A stretch of 64,000 nucleotides of DNA, taken from NCBI GenBank assembly GCA_034440635.1, contig JAOTON010001526.1, positions 3,419,001 to 3,483,000 on the forward strand. The letters run 5' to 3'. A program made the translations under genes and the position numbers. Below the pieces are notes generated by a model. That model saw only the letters and a list, made by a program, of their open reading frames with translations. It was not told the origin of the DNA and made no database searches. Shown here one piece after another: positions 22,506 to 32,668 of this stretch. Positions within the stretch are counted from its first letter, which is position 1. Each line of letters starts with the position of its first letter. The DNA is from Lepas anatifera. Its lineage: Eukaryota > Arthropoda > Thecostraca > Lepadidae.

Positions 22506-25249
22506 GTCCCCTTAGGTCCACGGAGTCGACCACTGTGGACGCCGGGTGCCCATCTCGGGCACCAAACGTGCCCTGGGAATGGAAGAACTGTGTGGTAAAA
22601 GCCACATAAAATTGACTTTAGGTGACCCTGACAAGGCTGCTCTCTTTTCTGGCCTTTTCATTGTTTGCTCTCCGTCCACTGCCGGCTGCAGACTTCCATT
22701 CGTCTTTGTGGCCGCCCCTCTCCAGACAGCGACGCGTCTTTGCCAGAATTTGTGCTGCTTCTTTCCGGTAAAACTTGAGCTCTCAAACTTTAAAAGACGC
22801 TCATAAATTGCTCCACCCCCCCCAACAAAATACACAAAAGACGCCTCCCGAAGGAAAAGGCTGTACATGGAGACTTCGCCCCCCCCACCCCATTATCCTA
22901 GATCCACCACTGCGTCGAGTGCGACTGAGGAGCGGGCTTTCCGGAGATGTCGTCGCTCTACGGCTCTATCGAAGTGGGAATGATCGAGCACGCTTGATTG
23001 TCTACCGTTCTTAACATCACTGGGTGTTAGCGTGACGCTTGTGTAGAAGGCACTGTCTGTTTTAACGTAATCTCTGAGAAAATCTTCGCATGGGCTCGTG
23101 AAGACCCACATAAAGAGCGTCTAGTATTCAGAACTGGCTTTAAGAGGTAGCATTGTTCTGGTGGGCCATTAGTATTCGCCGTAGCGGGAGTGCTGTCGAT
23201 GAGTGCGGCGGAGGCCGGAGGCGCCGCTGCCCAGTTGTTGCAGTGGCGTTCGGCCGGTGCTGACCGGCAGGAGTAATTAGCTCGGCGCTCCCATTAGCGG
23301 CGGCCTGTCCGTGCTGCGCCCCGGGCGTGGAGCGTGCACGGTGCACTGATGGCGGACAGTGCAGTGCACCGGCTGCGCCCGCCGTCGGCAGCCGCCTCCG
23401 CTCCTCTCACCATGGTTAGGGGCTACATCTCGGCTCTAATGTGCTGCAGTGGTCGGCAGCGGCTGAGCTGGGCTCCACACTGCTGCTGCTGGACGGGCGG
23501 TTGCGAGGCGTCGTAAGGCGTTCACGGGAACTGGGGCGCTGGGCCGGCTCATTTTCTCTCTCCGTCTGGCCTGTAACGCGGCCGGTCGCCGTCGCTTCCT
23601 GTCCACTCCGATGTCGAGATAAGCCGCCTGCGCTCTCTCGTCCGGTAAATTACGATATTAAGTTTCGTCGACGCGCGTCGGTGTTTTACAGGCGGGCCGG
23701 ACGCTGGCCGTTCAGGTCGGTGCCGGTGGACCGGTGAGCTTTCTCCGGCCGCGTCCGAGCACGTCACTGCCGGCCGGCAGATACACGGGGTCGGTCTGAG
23801 ACAGTGGTTAGCACTTGGCCGGTTATCGGGGCCGCCATCAGGCCGTCTCCGCTCCGGCCACCTCTGCCAGCCGCTTATTAAAAAGTAGAGCCAATAAAGT
23901 TGGGACGGCGGGTCGTAAGAGCGGCGCAGGTGCGTGTGCCTGTGATAACGGGGCGGCGGCAGCGTGCGGCACGCCTGATTACGACCCGCCTCTGATGCGG
24001 CCCGGTCACCTCTGATGGCCGGCTCCAGGGGACGCCTCTGATGGTCAGTTCGGCCGGCCTCCTCAGATAGCCCACCCTTCACCCGATGAGTCGCCCATCA
24101 TCCCTGAAGGCGGCCACTGGGGCCCGTACTTTATACTAAGAGCCACTGATGCCCTGCCATCAGGCTCTATCGGTGATGGTTCTGGTGAAGGGTCCGTGGC
24201 CCGGGTTTACGTTTGGAGGTAACTAACCAACTCTTGTCCTAATCCAATATTTGAATCGTATCAGTGTTGCATCTGGCAGGAGGCAAACATCTCTGTCGTT
24301 TCAGCGTAGCATGTGCAATGACATTACTCATCCCTGGGAAGTACGCGTGCCTTTTTGTCGAGCTCACACTTTCTCACACGGTGCCCGCAAAACAATTCGA
24401 AAACCGCCAGGCTTCCTCCACTCCTGACCCCAGTCATAATTGAATTTGACGATAGGAAATCGACTGGTATTGAGGGTTAAAGGGCCGCTGGTGCAGCGTA
24501 CCGGGAAATTGCCGGCGGGCATGGCCTGGGGCGATTACCGAGGCGCAGGAAGTGGTGCGCCACCAAGCGGAAACGGTCAGCGACGCCCGCGTGAAAAAGA
24601 AAGCGCTGTGTTTGAGCAGAAAACAGGAAACGTGGTCGCGGGTTCACGGCTCTCCCAGGGCGCGGGTGGGAACGTGTCCGTGTAAAAACGGAGAGCGCTG
24701 GTGCTGACTGACGGCGCCCGGTCACGTGTGACTAATATGGGAGATAACGTGACGAGCAGCGCCTCCACTGTTGCCGAAACCTGTCCTATTACAGACAGCT
24801 CAAGCTCATGGTAGATGAATCACAGATTGTGATAGCCGAACCTGACTGTGAAACCGCTGCTGTGTTACGTTTTCCTCGATTACCTGTGCACTGTGTCGTG
24901 ACGGGTCCACTGAGCTGAGTCCAAAGGTGCTCTCCACTAATAAGCGTCACGTTTGTGCCGGCAGGCGTTCCGGGAGCATGGCATCGACGGCAGCACTCTG
25001 CCACTGCTCAGCGCAGACCACCTCACCGGCATCCTGCACATGAAGCTGGGCCCCGCCCTCAAACTGCGCACCGCGCTCAGCCAGAAGACGGGCCGCTGCA
25101 GCGTGTGTATGCACTGCCAGCACTGCCACGGCCCGACGGCCGCCCCCGCCGCCGCCCCCGCCCCCGCCTGCAGTGTGGCGCCGGTGGTGTCGGTATCGTC
25201 GTCGCCCCGGGGCTTCCTCCCCTTCTCCGCTGTGTCCCGGCCGCAGTGA
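7130..25249 (+). CDS. SAM-domain nuclear protein, SAMD7/SAMD11-like, copy A (four coding exons)
   Basis: Joining 7130-7184, 11543-11840, 16720-17308 and 24965-25249 gives 1227 bases, that is 408 residues and a stop, with every exon phase compatible. Visible parts are a basic cluster KRRRKR (38-43), a sumoylation-type VKRE (50-53), a conserved-looking NYSDFMRSLAAKYN segment (about 100-113), 14 alanines (204-217), a CtBP-binding type PLDLS (232-236), a SAM domain (about 292-354) with the IDG...LLS...KLGPALKL signature, and C359-x2-C362-x2-C365-x2-C368-H369. SAM domains ending in GPALK(I/L) are typical of SAMD7/11 and polyhomeotic-group repressors, which act in chromatin silencing. The repressor role is inferred. 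The first exon is the least certain. Copy B lies inverted downstream. Confidence 0.75.
8830..9003 (-). mobile_element. tRNA-derived SINE
   Basis: Read on the - strand, the head has a box A-like GTGGATCAGTGG and a perfect box B GGTTCAAGTCC (complement at 8934-8944), spaced as in a tRNA. A non-tRNA body follows towards lower coordinates. The tRNA-like fold is imperfect, so it is a SINE head and not a tRNA gene. Confidence 0.6.
10761..11130. repeat. Degenerate tandem repeat, about 130-bp unit, three copies
   Basis: Three successive copies begin near 10763, 10893 and 11021. Shared phrases include TTCTCAAATTTTCACAA, GGAATTGGGG and GATATTGGTTATA. Copies differ by many substitutions and small indels, so the array is old. 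No function is apparent. Confidence 0.6.
11543..11840 (+). CDS. Copy A coding exon 2
   Basis: Bounded by acceptor CTCAG and donor GA|GTGAGT, 298 bases. It encodes residues 19-118 with the basic KRRRKR cluster, a Ser/Pro/Gln-rich middle and the NYSDFMRSLAAKYN segment. The copy B exon is the same length and differs at 5 of 298 positions by my count. Only one change alters the protein (Ser to Asn near the end), so this exon looks constrained. A longer frame on the same strand here is a shadow rich in Arg/Ala. Confidence 0.8.
11841..12232 (+). promoter_or_regulatory. Conserved intronic island shared with copy B
   Basis: This intron start is matched in inverted orientation at 50448-50057. The first 190 bases differ at about seven positions, and the rest by a few indels. 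Similarity stops abruptly near 12232. The block includes the palindrome TGACGTCA (CRE/ATF type) near 12130. It may be an intronic enhancer, or simply sequence not yet replaced since the copies separated. Confidence 0.5.
14860..15040 (+). mobile_element. tRNA-derived SINE
   Basis: The head carries a box A-like GTGGCTTAGTGCATAGC and box B GGTTCAAGTCC at 14913-14923. The body ends in a tail of the type GGCAATTGATGCATCGTTTA followed by ATCATCAT. Closely similar tails are found near 38310, 49690 and 61900, so this is one family. Confidence 0.65.
16021..16302. promoter_or_regulatory. Conserved intronic block, about 98 percent identical in copy B
   Basis: The 282-base block is matched inverted at 41944-41660 (285 bases), with about five substitutions and one 3-base CGG difference. 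It lies about 420 bases upstream of exon 3, and its partner about 750 bases upstream of the copy B exon. Flanks are unrelated. Such conservation outside coding sequence suggests an enhancer or a recent common origin. Confidence 0.55.
16720..17308 (+). CDS. Copy A coding exon 3
   Basis: Acceptor TTGCAG and donor CAG|GTGAGT bound 589 bases encoding residues 119-314: a hydrophobic Leu/Pro-rich region, the 14-alanine tract, PLDLS and the first half of the SAM domain (HAWGVDEVVAFVRSVDVCAEYAQ region). Copy B aligns end to end with 22 substitutions by my count, five of them changing the protein, and one net 8-base deletion in the alanine codons. The frame is intact in copy A. Confidence 0.85.
17675..17746. 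repeat. Two-copy 34-bp tandem duplication
   Basis: The phrase starting TTCCAGAACCTG and ending GGGATCACG occurs twice in succession, at 17675 and 17709, with four differences. This is a short local duplication without other evident significance. Confidence 0.7.
18211..18254. promoter_or_regulatory. Cluster of GATA motifs with palindrome
   Basis: GATAAGATAAG (18213-18223) is followed at once by its near reverse complement TTATCTTATC (18225-18234), then by another GATAAGATAAG from 18243. This gives six GATA cores in 44 bases. GATA-factor binding is possible, or it may be the hairpin end of a small element. Confidence 0.4.
18370..18578. repeat. 23-bp minisatellite, nine units
   Basis: The unit is of the form CGTGGGACGACAGCGTTGTC plus three bases, repeated about nine times with point variants (GTTTTCCTCC, GATAGCG). 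Because 23 is not a multiple of three, the frame rotates and open frames on both strands run through the array. These are not genes. Confidence 0.85.
18618..18743. promoter_or_regulatory. 126-bp intronic block identical between the copies
   Basis: Matched inverted at 37510-37385 with 126 of 126 identical bases. Sequence on both sides is unrelated. It directly follows the 23-bp array in copy A, but no such array exists beside the copy B block. Identity above that of the exons is unexpected for neutral intron sequence. It could be a conserved element, a small mobile sequence or a converted patch. Confidence 0.6.
19727..20575. repeat. 40-bp minisatellite with 10-unit higher-order repeat
   Basis: About 21 units of 40 bases containing GGCAGCTTCGGCAGCTG followed by ATACTGCCGTGCACTG. 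Variant units recur in the same order 397 bases apart (19951 and 20348), which is ten units minus three single-base deletions clustered at 20240-20320. Long - strand frames through it are repeat artefacts. Confidence 0.85.
20600..20660. mobile_element. SINE tail fragment
   Basis: The phrase TTCAGTGCGCCGATAAGCCC resembles the tail of the tRNA-derived SINE family seen near 38310. The head is absent; the adjoining sequence on the left is the 40-bp array. Confidence 0.35.
21338..21520. repeat. 30-bp tandem repeat, six units
   Basis: Six units of the form GGGCTCACACTCCGCGATAC plus CTGCCCGGTG, with substitutions in the outer copies. The middle two units are identical. The 30-base period keeps frames open in both directions, which explains overlapping ORFs here. 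Confidence 0.8.
22472..22503. repeat. GA microsatellite
   Basis: An uninterrupted run of about 16 AG dinucleotides after GGGGAGAT. It is intronic in copy A. Confidence 0.85.
24560..24730. promoter_or_regulatory. Intronic block related to copy B, lower identity
   Basis: Aligned by eye with the reverse complement of about 30740-30920, at roughly four-fifths identity. It includes the shared phrases CAAGCGGAAACGG and GCGTGAAAAAGAAAGC. It lies 240-400 bases upstream of the last exon in copy A but about 1.0-1.2 kb upstream in copy B, so copy B has gained DNA there. Confidence 0.5.
24965..25249 (+). CDS. Copy A terminal coding exon
   Basis: Begins after CCGGCAG in phase 0 and runs 94 codons to TGA at 25247-25249. 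It encodes the second half of the SAM domain (EHGIDGSTLPLLSADHL, then MKLGPALKLR), the CxxCxxCxxCH cluster, a Pro/Ala run and a Ser-rich end, SAVSRPQ. Identity to copy B is high up to the Pro/Ala run near 25168, and then the two sequences are unrelated. Confidence 0.85.
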   Translation, partial: AFREHGIDGSTLPLLSADHLTGILHMKLGPALKLRTALSQKTGRCSVCMHCQHCHGPTAAPAAAPAPACSVAPVVSVSSSPRGFLPFSAVSRPQ

Positions 25250-25436
25250 GACGTCACTGGGCTGAATTGTACAGGGAGGCAACCAGGGGGTGGGGAGTAG
25301 GTCACATGCACTCAAGATAACGGAGGTGATCAGCGGAAAATCGATGTTCAGAAGGCTGACAAGTTTGGCTGTAGATACGTGTCATTTATCGAGTTTTAAA
25401 GTTTCATTACCATCTCCACCCCTGGTGCTTCTTAAA

Positions 25437-25442
25437 AATAAA
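25437..25442 (+). terminator. Candidate polyadenylation signal
   Basis: AATAAA lies 188 bases past the copy A stop codon within an AT-rich 3' region, at a plausible distance for the 3' end of the transcript. A T-rich and GT-containing stretch follows. Confidence 0.4.
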
Positions 25443-26689
25443 ATGTTTGACAGAGGCTCAATATTTTACTCTCAGCCTGCTCAGTTTTGTATTTTTGGAG
25501 CATTATTACCTGCTGGTGTTTTTTGTTTTGAATTGGTGTGACTATTCAGATGTTGAGACGTAGAATGCTAGAGTGGTAATTGGGAAATATGCATTTAGTC
25601 GTATTTAAAGCAGGAGAGACCTCGTGCGCCCCAGAGGATAGCAGCATCGTTTGTCCCAGCAATTACAACATATCTCCAAATCATAATCTGTGGCAAACGA
25701 CCGATTTATTTGTATATCTCGTTTTTTTGTTGTTGAATGCAATATGCAACGATAGTGCAACACAAAAGCATGTACATATGATAATGATGGTTCAATCTTG
25801 CTGTATAACTGAGGCGTGTATGGAAATGCGCGAATGTGTACCCATCAAATAGGGCTTACACCAATCTTTCTGAACATTCCACTCATATGTGTGAGCTGTT
25901 TGTCCCTGTGCAATCCGATCGGTATCCCTTCCATGCTAGTTTTTTTCTATCTGCACGCTCTCGGTCTATGGCATAGCAGCTTCCGTTGTATCTACATCAT
26001 GTTCTTCATAAAAAGACAAATGTGTTTGCGTGTGTGTGTGTGTGCGTTTAGAGTGATTGTGCAATGGTATGCTTCTCTCTGTTTTCAAGCAGCCTTTGTT
26101 GACAATTTGGAGGCGCGTTGTTTTACGAGCAGTAAGTGTGTGTCTCTCATATCAAACTGTGATATAATAAAATGTTATGAGAACGTCTCGTTTTGCTTGT
26201 TCTCGTAAGTTAGTTGAACGGGAGTTGTAAGTCAGAAAATGCAAGACAGAAGCCACAGCCATGAAAGACGGAGCCAAAAGAAAACTGTGCCGCTCACACC
26301 ATTAACACTTTCTTCAAGGAAGGGGCTCACGAAGAATATTAATGATTACATAAGATTATTACTATGAGGCGTGAAACCCACTATGGAAAGACAGGGCAGC
26401 GATGGCTGTGTTTTAGCCCATTTGGCCACTCTTTACTGTAAAGTTGAAAGCCTCTGCTTGTAGCCTCTGAGAGGTCATCTGGAACTCCTTCAGGGGAATA
26501 TGGCACCCTCATGGGATTTTAACTGAGCCATCTGTTGCACAAAGCGTACCCAAAAGCTCCTTGCCCATACTTCGTTTCTTGCAGAATGCACACTTCGAGT
26601 GACGGCGCTCCACGAGAATACTGCTTGAGATGCACGATAGGAAAACACACGCCATTCCACTGGGTTAGAAGAAACATCTAGGTATCCCA

Positions 26690-26800
26690 GGGGTTTTCAA
26701 GGCCTAATCACGTGGCTATCTAAGTTCAAACCCCGTAGTAAAGCTTCCAAATTCCCTGTTAGCAGGCTTTGAGATTTGTGTTAACCAATTGCACAAGGCA
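26690..26800 (+). mobile_element. Worn tRNA-derived SINE
   Basis: A box B-like AAGTTCAAACCCC is followed by a body with CCCTGTTAGCAGGCTTTGAG and a GTGTTAACCAATTGCAC tail, resembling the SINE at 14860-15040. Box A is not clear. Confidence 0.45.
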
Positions 26801-26936
26801 TAGTGGTGTGTTCGTATTGTTATTGCCTCTAGCTTCAGCGGAGTCTAAGTTCCACGCGAGTGAGATTAAAGGAATGAGTTTACCATAGATATAGGGTGAC
26901 AAAAGAGCTTTTCATTCAAAGTTCCGTCAGATACGT

Positions 26937-27318
26937 AGTGGCGGCTCCAGGGGGCAAAAAAGGCATGTCCCCCAAACGGAAAAGCTCGGGACGAAACTGT
27001 TTTTCTCCCTCCCCCTAGTGGTCGACCTCCTTTTTGCCCCGGCTTTTTTTAGTTTATTAGCAAGATTGTGTTGCTTCAATTATTAACTTGAAACAGAAGC
27101 ACTGAACTTCAGTGTAAACATTACGCCTTGGATAGCAAAAGCAGGCTCTTGTGCCGATATTTTTCACCCTGTGACGTTATTGTTGTTTTTTCGCCTTGGG
27201 TACCTCCAGAACATACCGTCAAGTTATATTGTGGCAAATGATTTCAACGCATGACGTTTTTTTGCTTTTCTTCTTTGGCTTGCCTCCCCCCCGAAACCGA
27301 CCAGATAGATCCGCCACT
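26937..27318. mobile_element. TIR element of the GGCGGATCC-ended family
   Basis: Starts AGTGGCGGCTCCAGGGGGCA and ends GATAGATCCGCCACT, so the ends are complementary over at least eight bases with G-rich or C-rich inner flanks. GATACGT occurs on both sides within a few bases and may be a target duplication. No coding capacity, hence non-autonomous. Confidence 0.55.
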
Positions 27319-29030
27319 GCGGATACGTGTTTTAACAAATTTTTATAATACTAGGCTAAATCGGTTGGCTGCAAAACCTTAAGCAGCTTCTATTCTCGTT
27401 CTTGACACTTTGACCTTTAAGCATTAAATATTTCACTGCAAAATAATATATTCCAGACAAGAGTGAATATCATTCTAAGCTCAAGGTACTCTCGAAGCAG
27501 CATGATGTCTGCAAAAATTTCGTAGAATTTTGAGAAGGGGTTAATAATTAAAATCTGCTTAAAACATATTTTCAAGAAAAAGCTTCAAACCGAAGCATCG
27601 AATGCACATTTATACTGTCCTTTAGCGCAATGATCAGTAAAAGTATGACTAGTTTTTCCACCGATGCGTTGCACAGCTGTGGTAGCAGGGCTGCTCTGTA
27701 GGGGCCGGCGTGGTGCGGCGGCCCGCTGACCGACTCAGCTCGGCTCCGGTCACATTTTTGTGTCCGGCCCAGGGCCAGCCAGTGCAGCCGCTGCATTCCC
27801 GGATAACAACTTTCATTGCCCTTGAGTGCAGCAAAGCGGGTACAGGTTAAGCACGACAGGCCAGCGAGGTTTTATCTGACATTGGCGGCTTTTCACCTGC
27901 AAAATGTTAAATGCTTGCACTAGAACTCGGATCCGTATCAGTGGTCTCTGTCATTACCCTGTTATTAGCTGTGGTGTAGATAATCCATGCGAATGTCACA
28001 CGCCTTCGTACTAGCTTCCATAGACTTAACCAAGGCTTGATGAGTGTCTGATAAGCTTCGTTGTCATGTTGATGATGTTTCGCGCCTCATGCAGGAAAGA
28101 GCCGATGTATTTAATATATTTACGCCTCATGCAACAAAGAACTGCTCCATGGCACGGGACAGATCCGACCACATTCAGGACAGTGTGGACTGGGCCATTC
28201 AGTGACGTGGCATTCAACTCACGGCCGCCGTACAATCTTGGTATGAACAAATTTCAAGGGAAATCAAAAGTATTTCGGGCAGCTAGGGCTGCTTACAATG
28301 CACAATTAAATACAATACAAGTCAAATTGAACATATTACGGCTCCCTTGTTCCTTGAGTCATGAATGTAAATAAATATAGTTTGTGATGATGAAAATCAA
28401 CTGTTTTTTTCCAAGAAACGAAAAGGAGAATGTCTTATAGAAATGATTTCATAAAAATCGAAGGCTCTTTTACTGCCCTCCTTAGAAAATGATCAACTAT
28501 AAAAAGGATAAAACAATTATTTTCTAGGATCGATACCTTTCTACTTTTTACGTTTGATCGTTGTGTGAGGAGCCTAGAAAACACCTTTACAGAAGCATGC
28601 CTTACATGCAGGCAGTGTTCCAGAATTTGATTAAAAAGCTCAGTAGCCGAAGACTGGCTGATACCGGCTAATATACCCACTCGTAGTTCAACGTGAGCAG
28701 TGGGCTTGCATGGCCTTCCTGTTGTGCAACTTATATCAGCCAGGTGCAGATAGTAAATGGAAACTAAGCCTAGCAGTACGCACATCCATGCTCATTGTCT
28801 GTAACAGAGATGTTGCAGCGCGTACAAAAAGTTAGGTATGCCATTTCACTGCATATAAAAATATAGTTGCTTTGTGTCTACAAGATGAACAATTATGAAA
28901 CCATATTTACTAACAGCCTACTCCATGTGGCCAGAACAGGATCATGTTATAGTTTTCATCCTGAAATGTTTTAAAAGGCTCATCTGTAAATGTTACCAAA
29001 ATTTATAAGCACGCCTTTTTTAGGGGGGGG

Positions 29031-29215
29031 GGGGGCCTTTTACGAAAAATGAATTTATAAAATAAAAAAAAAAAAAACCCCACAAAAGAGAAAATAAAAA
29101 AAAAAAAAAAAAAATTAAAAAAAAAAAAAATTTAAAAAAAAATTAAAATTAATATTAATAAAATAAAAAAAAAAAAAAATAAAAAAAAAAAGAAGGAAAA
29201 AAAAAACAACACTTA
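29031..29215. repeat. A-rich homopolymer patch
   Basis: After a G-run there are about 180 bases that are overwhelmingly A with occasional T, in blocks such as runs of 12-18 A. It looks like low-quality consensus or a slippage-expanded poly(A). It lies only 180 bases from the end of copy B and is a candidate assembly join. Confidence 0.7.
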
Positions 29216-29391
29216 AAAATACACCTCGCTTAAAACTATGGCAGATACTCTTAAAGCTACAGAAAATACAGAAACACATAATCCATGACATTCAGTAAGA
29301 GTATTTATGGGAATCACTGCACTTGCCACGACCTTTTTATATCGAAGCACGTCAAAATGACCCTTGCACATGACATCACACGGCTGAGCTC

Positions 29392-29715
29392 TCAAATTTC
29401 AAAGTAATCCAGCTTCTTGCAACATTTCAGTGCCGGCCGATGCTGTCCGAGCTCCGATACTTGAACAGGTGAGTAATCCCAGTTGACAGAATCTGTCACG
29501 GTGAGGAGGCCCCCAGGGGCGGGGGCGGGGGCGGGGGCGGCCGTCGGGCCGTGGCAGTGCTGGCAGTGCATACACACGCTGCAGCGGCCCGTCTTCTGGC
29601 TGAGCGCGGTGCGCAGTTTGAGGGCGGGGCCCAGCTTCATGTGCAGGATGCCGGTGAGGTGGTCTGCGCTGAGCAGTGGCAGAGTGCTGCCGTCGATGCC
29701 ATGCTCCCGGAACGC
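29392..29715 (-). pseudogene. Copy B terminal exon (SAM second half, novel C-terminus)
   Basis: After CCGGCAG the exon encodes the same SAM half and CxxCxxCxxCH cluster as copy A, with no amino-acid change visible up to the Pro/Ala run. From about 29518 it continues into unrelated sequence (GGLLTVTDSVNWDYS and onward) for 107 residues in total, to TGA at 29394-29392. On its own this exon is intact; it is lost to the protein only through the upstream frameshift. Confidence 0.75.
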
Positions 29716-32494
29716 CTGCCGGCACAAACGCCACAGGTGTTAGTGGGACATAGTCAAGTGCGAACATTGTGCGTTTAATATATGTGTGGCGCACTTGAAT
29801 ACATTCACTATGGCTGTTACTTTAGATGCAATTGTTTTCAGGCGTTTGGCAGAACACCTGTCTGACTGCTCTTTTTTAAACAAAACCAGGGCTCAAATAT
29901 GACTACGCTCCTTGCGAACATGTCTTGTTGGGAAAACCAGAAACGTAATTTCGACATGGCAGTGCATGTTGAAGCTACATTGGACTTCAGGTTATGGCAT
30001 CTACTTTGCTGGTGCGGCGTTCATTCAGAATTTGCTGTATGCAGTGGGAGGTCCAGACTTTTATTTGGGGAATGACTGGGGGTAGTGTCCTGAAATGTGA
30101 AACTTTAAGTGGAAATGTACCTTTTCCTGTTTTTTTCCAGCCTCACCAGCAGGCCATTTTGGCCTCAGAAAACTGAATCAAGAAGGAGCCAGGTATTTGT
30201 ATTTGACAGACAGAAGTGGACAGGTCCCGGAGAACTGAAGTACCTGCGACTTGTTGAAACTTTGACTGCAGATGTATGCCAACGAATTTTTACATTGAAC
30301 AATAGAGAGTTGATATAATTTTGACCTCTTTTGGGCTGTAAGCCTTACTCTCCACTTAGCGCGGAAATAATTTCAGGACAATGTCTAGGGTTTTCGACCC
30401 TACCCAACCCTTACCCCGAATAACCTTTTACTTTGTCATTCCTATGGGCATTCATACTTGTGGGGGCTCTCTAGCCCCCCCTTGTATTCGCCACACAGCA
30501 GCTCACATTGTGCAATGTTTGTTTACTGAGCGTTCGTGAACAGCTGAGACTACCCACTCAATTTCGTAACGGCAGCACCTTTGATTTCAGGACGAATGGG
30601 AGGGAGCCGAGTAGAAAGCCAATCCATCTCAAGGGCAAGACTACTGCGCTAGACAAGCTCTGATGGAAACCACGAACACGCTGATGGAACGAGTATGAAT
30701 ACCATCGGGCGCGGACGGCCGTCGGCTTTTCGCCTCCCATATTTGTCATACTTGACCACACGGCTGGTCGGCGGCGGGGCGGACCGTTTTTACCCGGACA
30801 CGCTCCCACCAGGCCGGCTGGGAACCGCCGGCGCCCGTGGTCGTGTTTCCTGTTTTCCACCCAAACCGCGCGGCTTTCTTTTTCACGCGTGCGTTGCTGG
30901 CCGTTTCCGCTTGACCGCGCCTGTCTTCCTGTCACTGCGTCACAGCATGGGGTAATGCTGTCGCCATATTTTGCCCATGTGTACAACAGCTATTTTTAGA
31001 CACAATTGCGAAATGATTAGTCCTAGAATTCATCAAACAAGCTGAACATGTTTCGAGAGTGTTGGATTCAATACTCGAGCAAATGTGTGTGAGTTTTGAA
31101 GGTTGGTTGATACCGAAGCTCGCGTTTTGATCTAGATGGGCGGGTCTGCGGGGACAGTTGGTTGCCGGCCGGGGCGTGGTCCCGCCCGGTCCCATTTCTC
31201 TCTCTCTCTCCCTCTCTCTCTGATCTTCATCACGCACGTAAACCACCTAACACGCCGTAAAGAAGCTGGCAGGCAGCAGACAGGGAACCAACACCGGTGG
31301 GGCGCAATCAGCCGCCCCATCGCGCCACGCCGATTAGAAATAAGAGCCACTCAAATATTAGTCGCTGCTCGTAAAGCGTCGTCGGCGTTGAGCTTTTACG
31401 GCGTGGCTGGCGGCGACGTCGTCGAGTCGCGCGGACCGCCGCCGCCGCCGCCCACGCTCCTCGAGCTGGGCCGGGGCCGGAGCGGTGAGGGTGCCCCTTA
31501 CTGAGGAGTATCAAATGGTGGTGTCCCGAACTAAACCGTGGTAACTGATGTTTAGCCGGGGGAGATGACTTCGCACATTTTCTCCAGTCGCTTTAGATGA
31601 GCTGGGAGTAACGTTGCCCATGGTCTGATCGGTAATGATAAATGAAGCGACGAAATGAGAGAAAAAGTAAGTGCCCCGGTTCTGCGAGTATCCGTGATCG
31701 TTAGCAGACCCGGGAGAAGATATCAACTCAGTTCTTAATTATTTTTTATTTATCGATGTTTAAAGAATAAATAATCATGATGATCATACTTATTCGGATA
31801 ACACTGAAAACCAACCCCGAAAAACGTCATTATCATGGCATGAGCAAAATTTCTTCAGAATGAGCAATCAGTAATCCTTATCTTTCACACAGCTGAGACT
31901 TTCTCAGATACTCGGCGGAAAAGCTCAGCCAACTTTTCAACGAAATGTTGCAGTTGCATGCCGGGCAGGATTGTCGGGTGTTGCGTGCACGGACCTGAGG
32001 AAGGAGCGACTCCTGCACAATCGCCCGGTCTTTGCGTGTCCGGCTGACTTGCATGCGATCTGAGATAGCTGATAACATTCACGGAGCGACTAAACCACCG
32101 CTTCCCGGAGCGATGGCTGCAAACGCGCCCACACAAATGAACTTGACAGTGAAAAGTAAGCCTGGGAATGGACAGGTTGCAGGACCGGACAGCGGCGGCG
32201 CGACAACTGCCGGTAATTGGACGTACTTCAGTGGTTAGCAGTGGTACATCATGTCGGAGAGGCTGCTGCCACGCCGGCGGCTGCCGGAGCTGCCGCTCCA
32301 CATCCTCTCTGTGGTTTGATCGGCTTTTGATAGCCTCGCCATCTCGGACGCCTACGGAACAGACGCCGTGTTTTCCATATCGTCAGCATATGGGGTCTAC
32401 TTTACCACATGTCGGGCTGGCCGCGCGACCCCGGCGTCAGGGGCCGCGTCATCGGTGAGGGATGTCTCTCTCTCTCTCTCTCTCTCCTTCTCTT

Positions 32495-32668
<174 letters not shown>

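Larger units (their letters stand above)
17309..24964 (+). other. Intron 3 of copy A
   Basis: About 7.7 kb. It carries a 34-bp duplication (17675-17746), a GATA-rich palindromic stretch (18211-18254), 23-, 40- and 30-bp tandem arrays, a GA microsatellite (22472-22503), GC-rich islands at about 19250-19570, 21540-21720, 22090-22340, 23160-23500 and 23560-24060, and blocks shared with copy B at 18618-18743 and about 24560-24730. Reading frames inside the islands lack domain resemblance and are left uncalled. Confidence 0.45.
25250..29391. other. Spacer between the two convergent gene copies
   Basis: No protein gene is recognised. The spacer contains the copy A 3' region, a SINE (26690-26800), a TIR element (26937-27318), a small GC-rich patch (27660-27840) and an A-rich homopolymer patch (29031-29215) close to copy B. 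The scattered short frames lack family resemblance. Confidence 0.5.
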
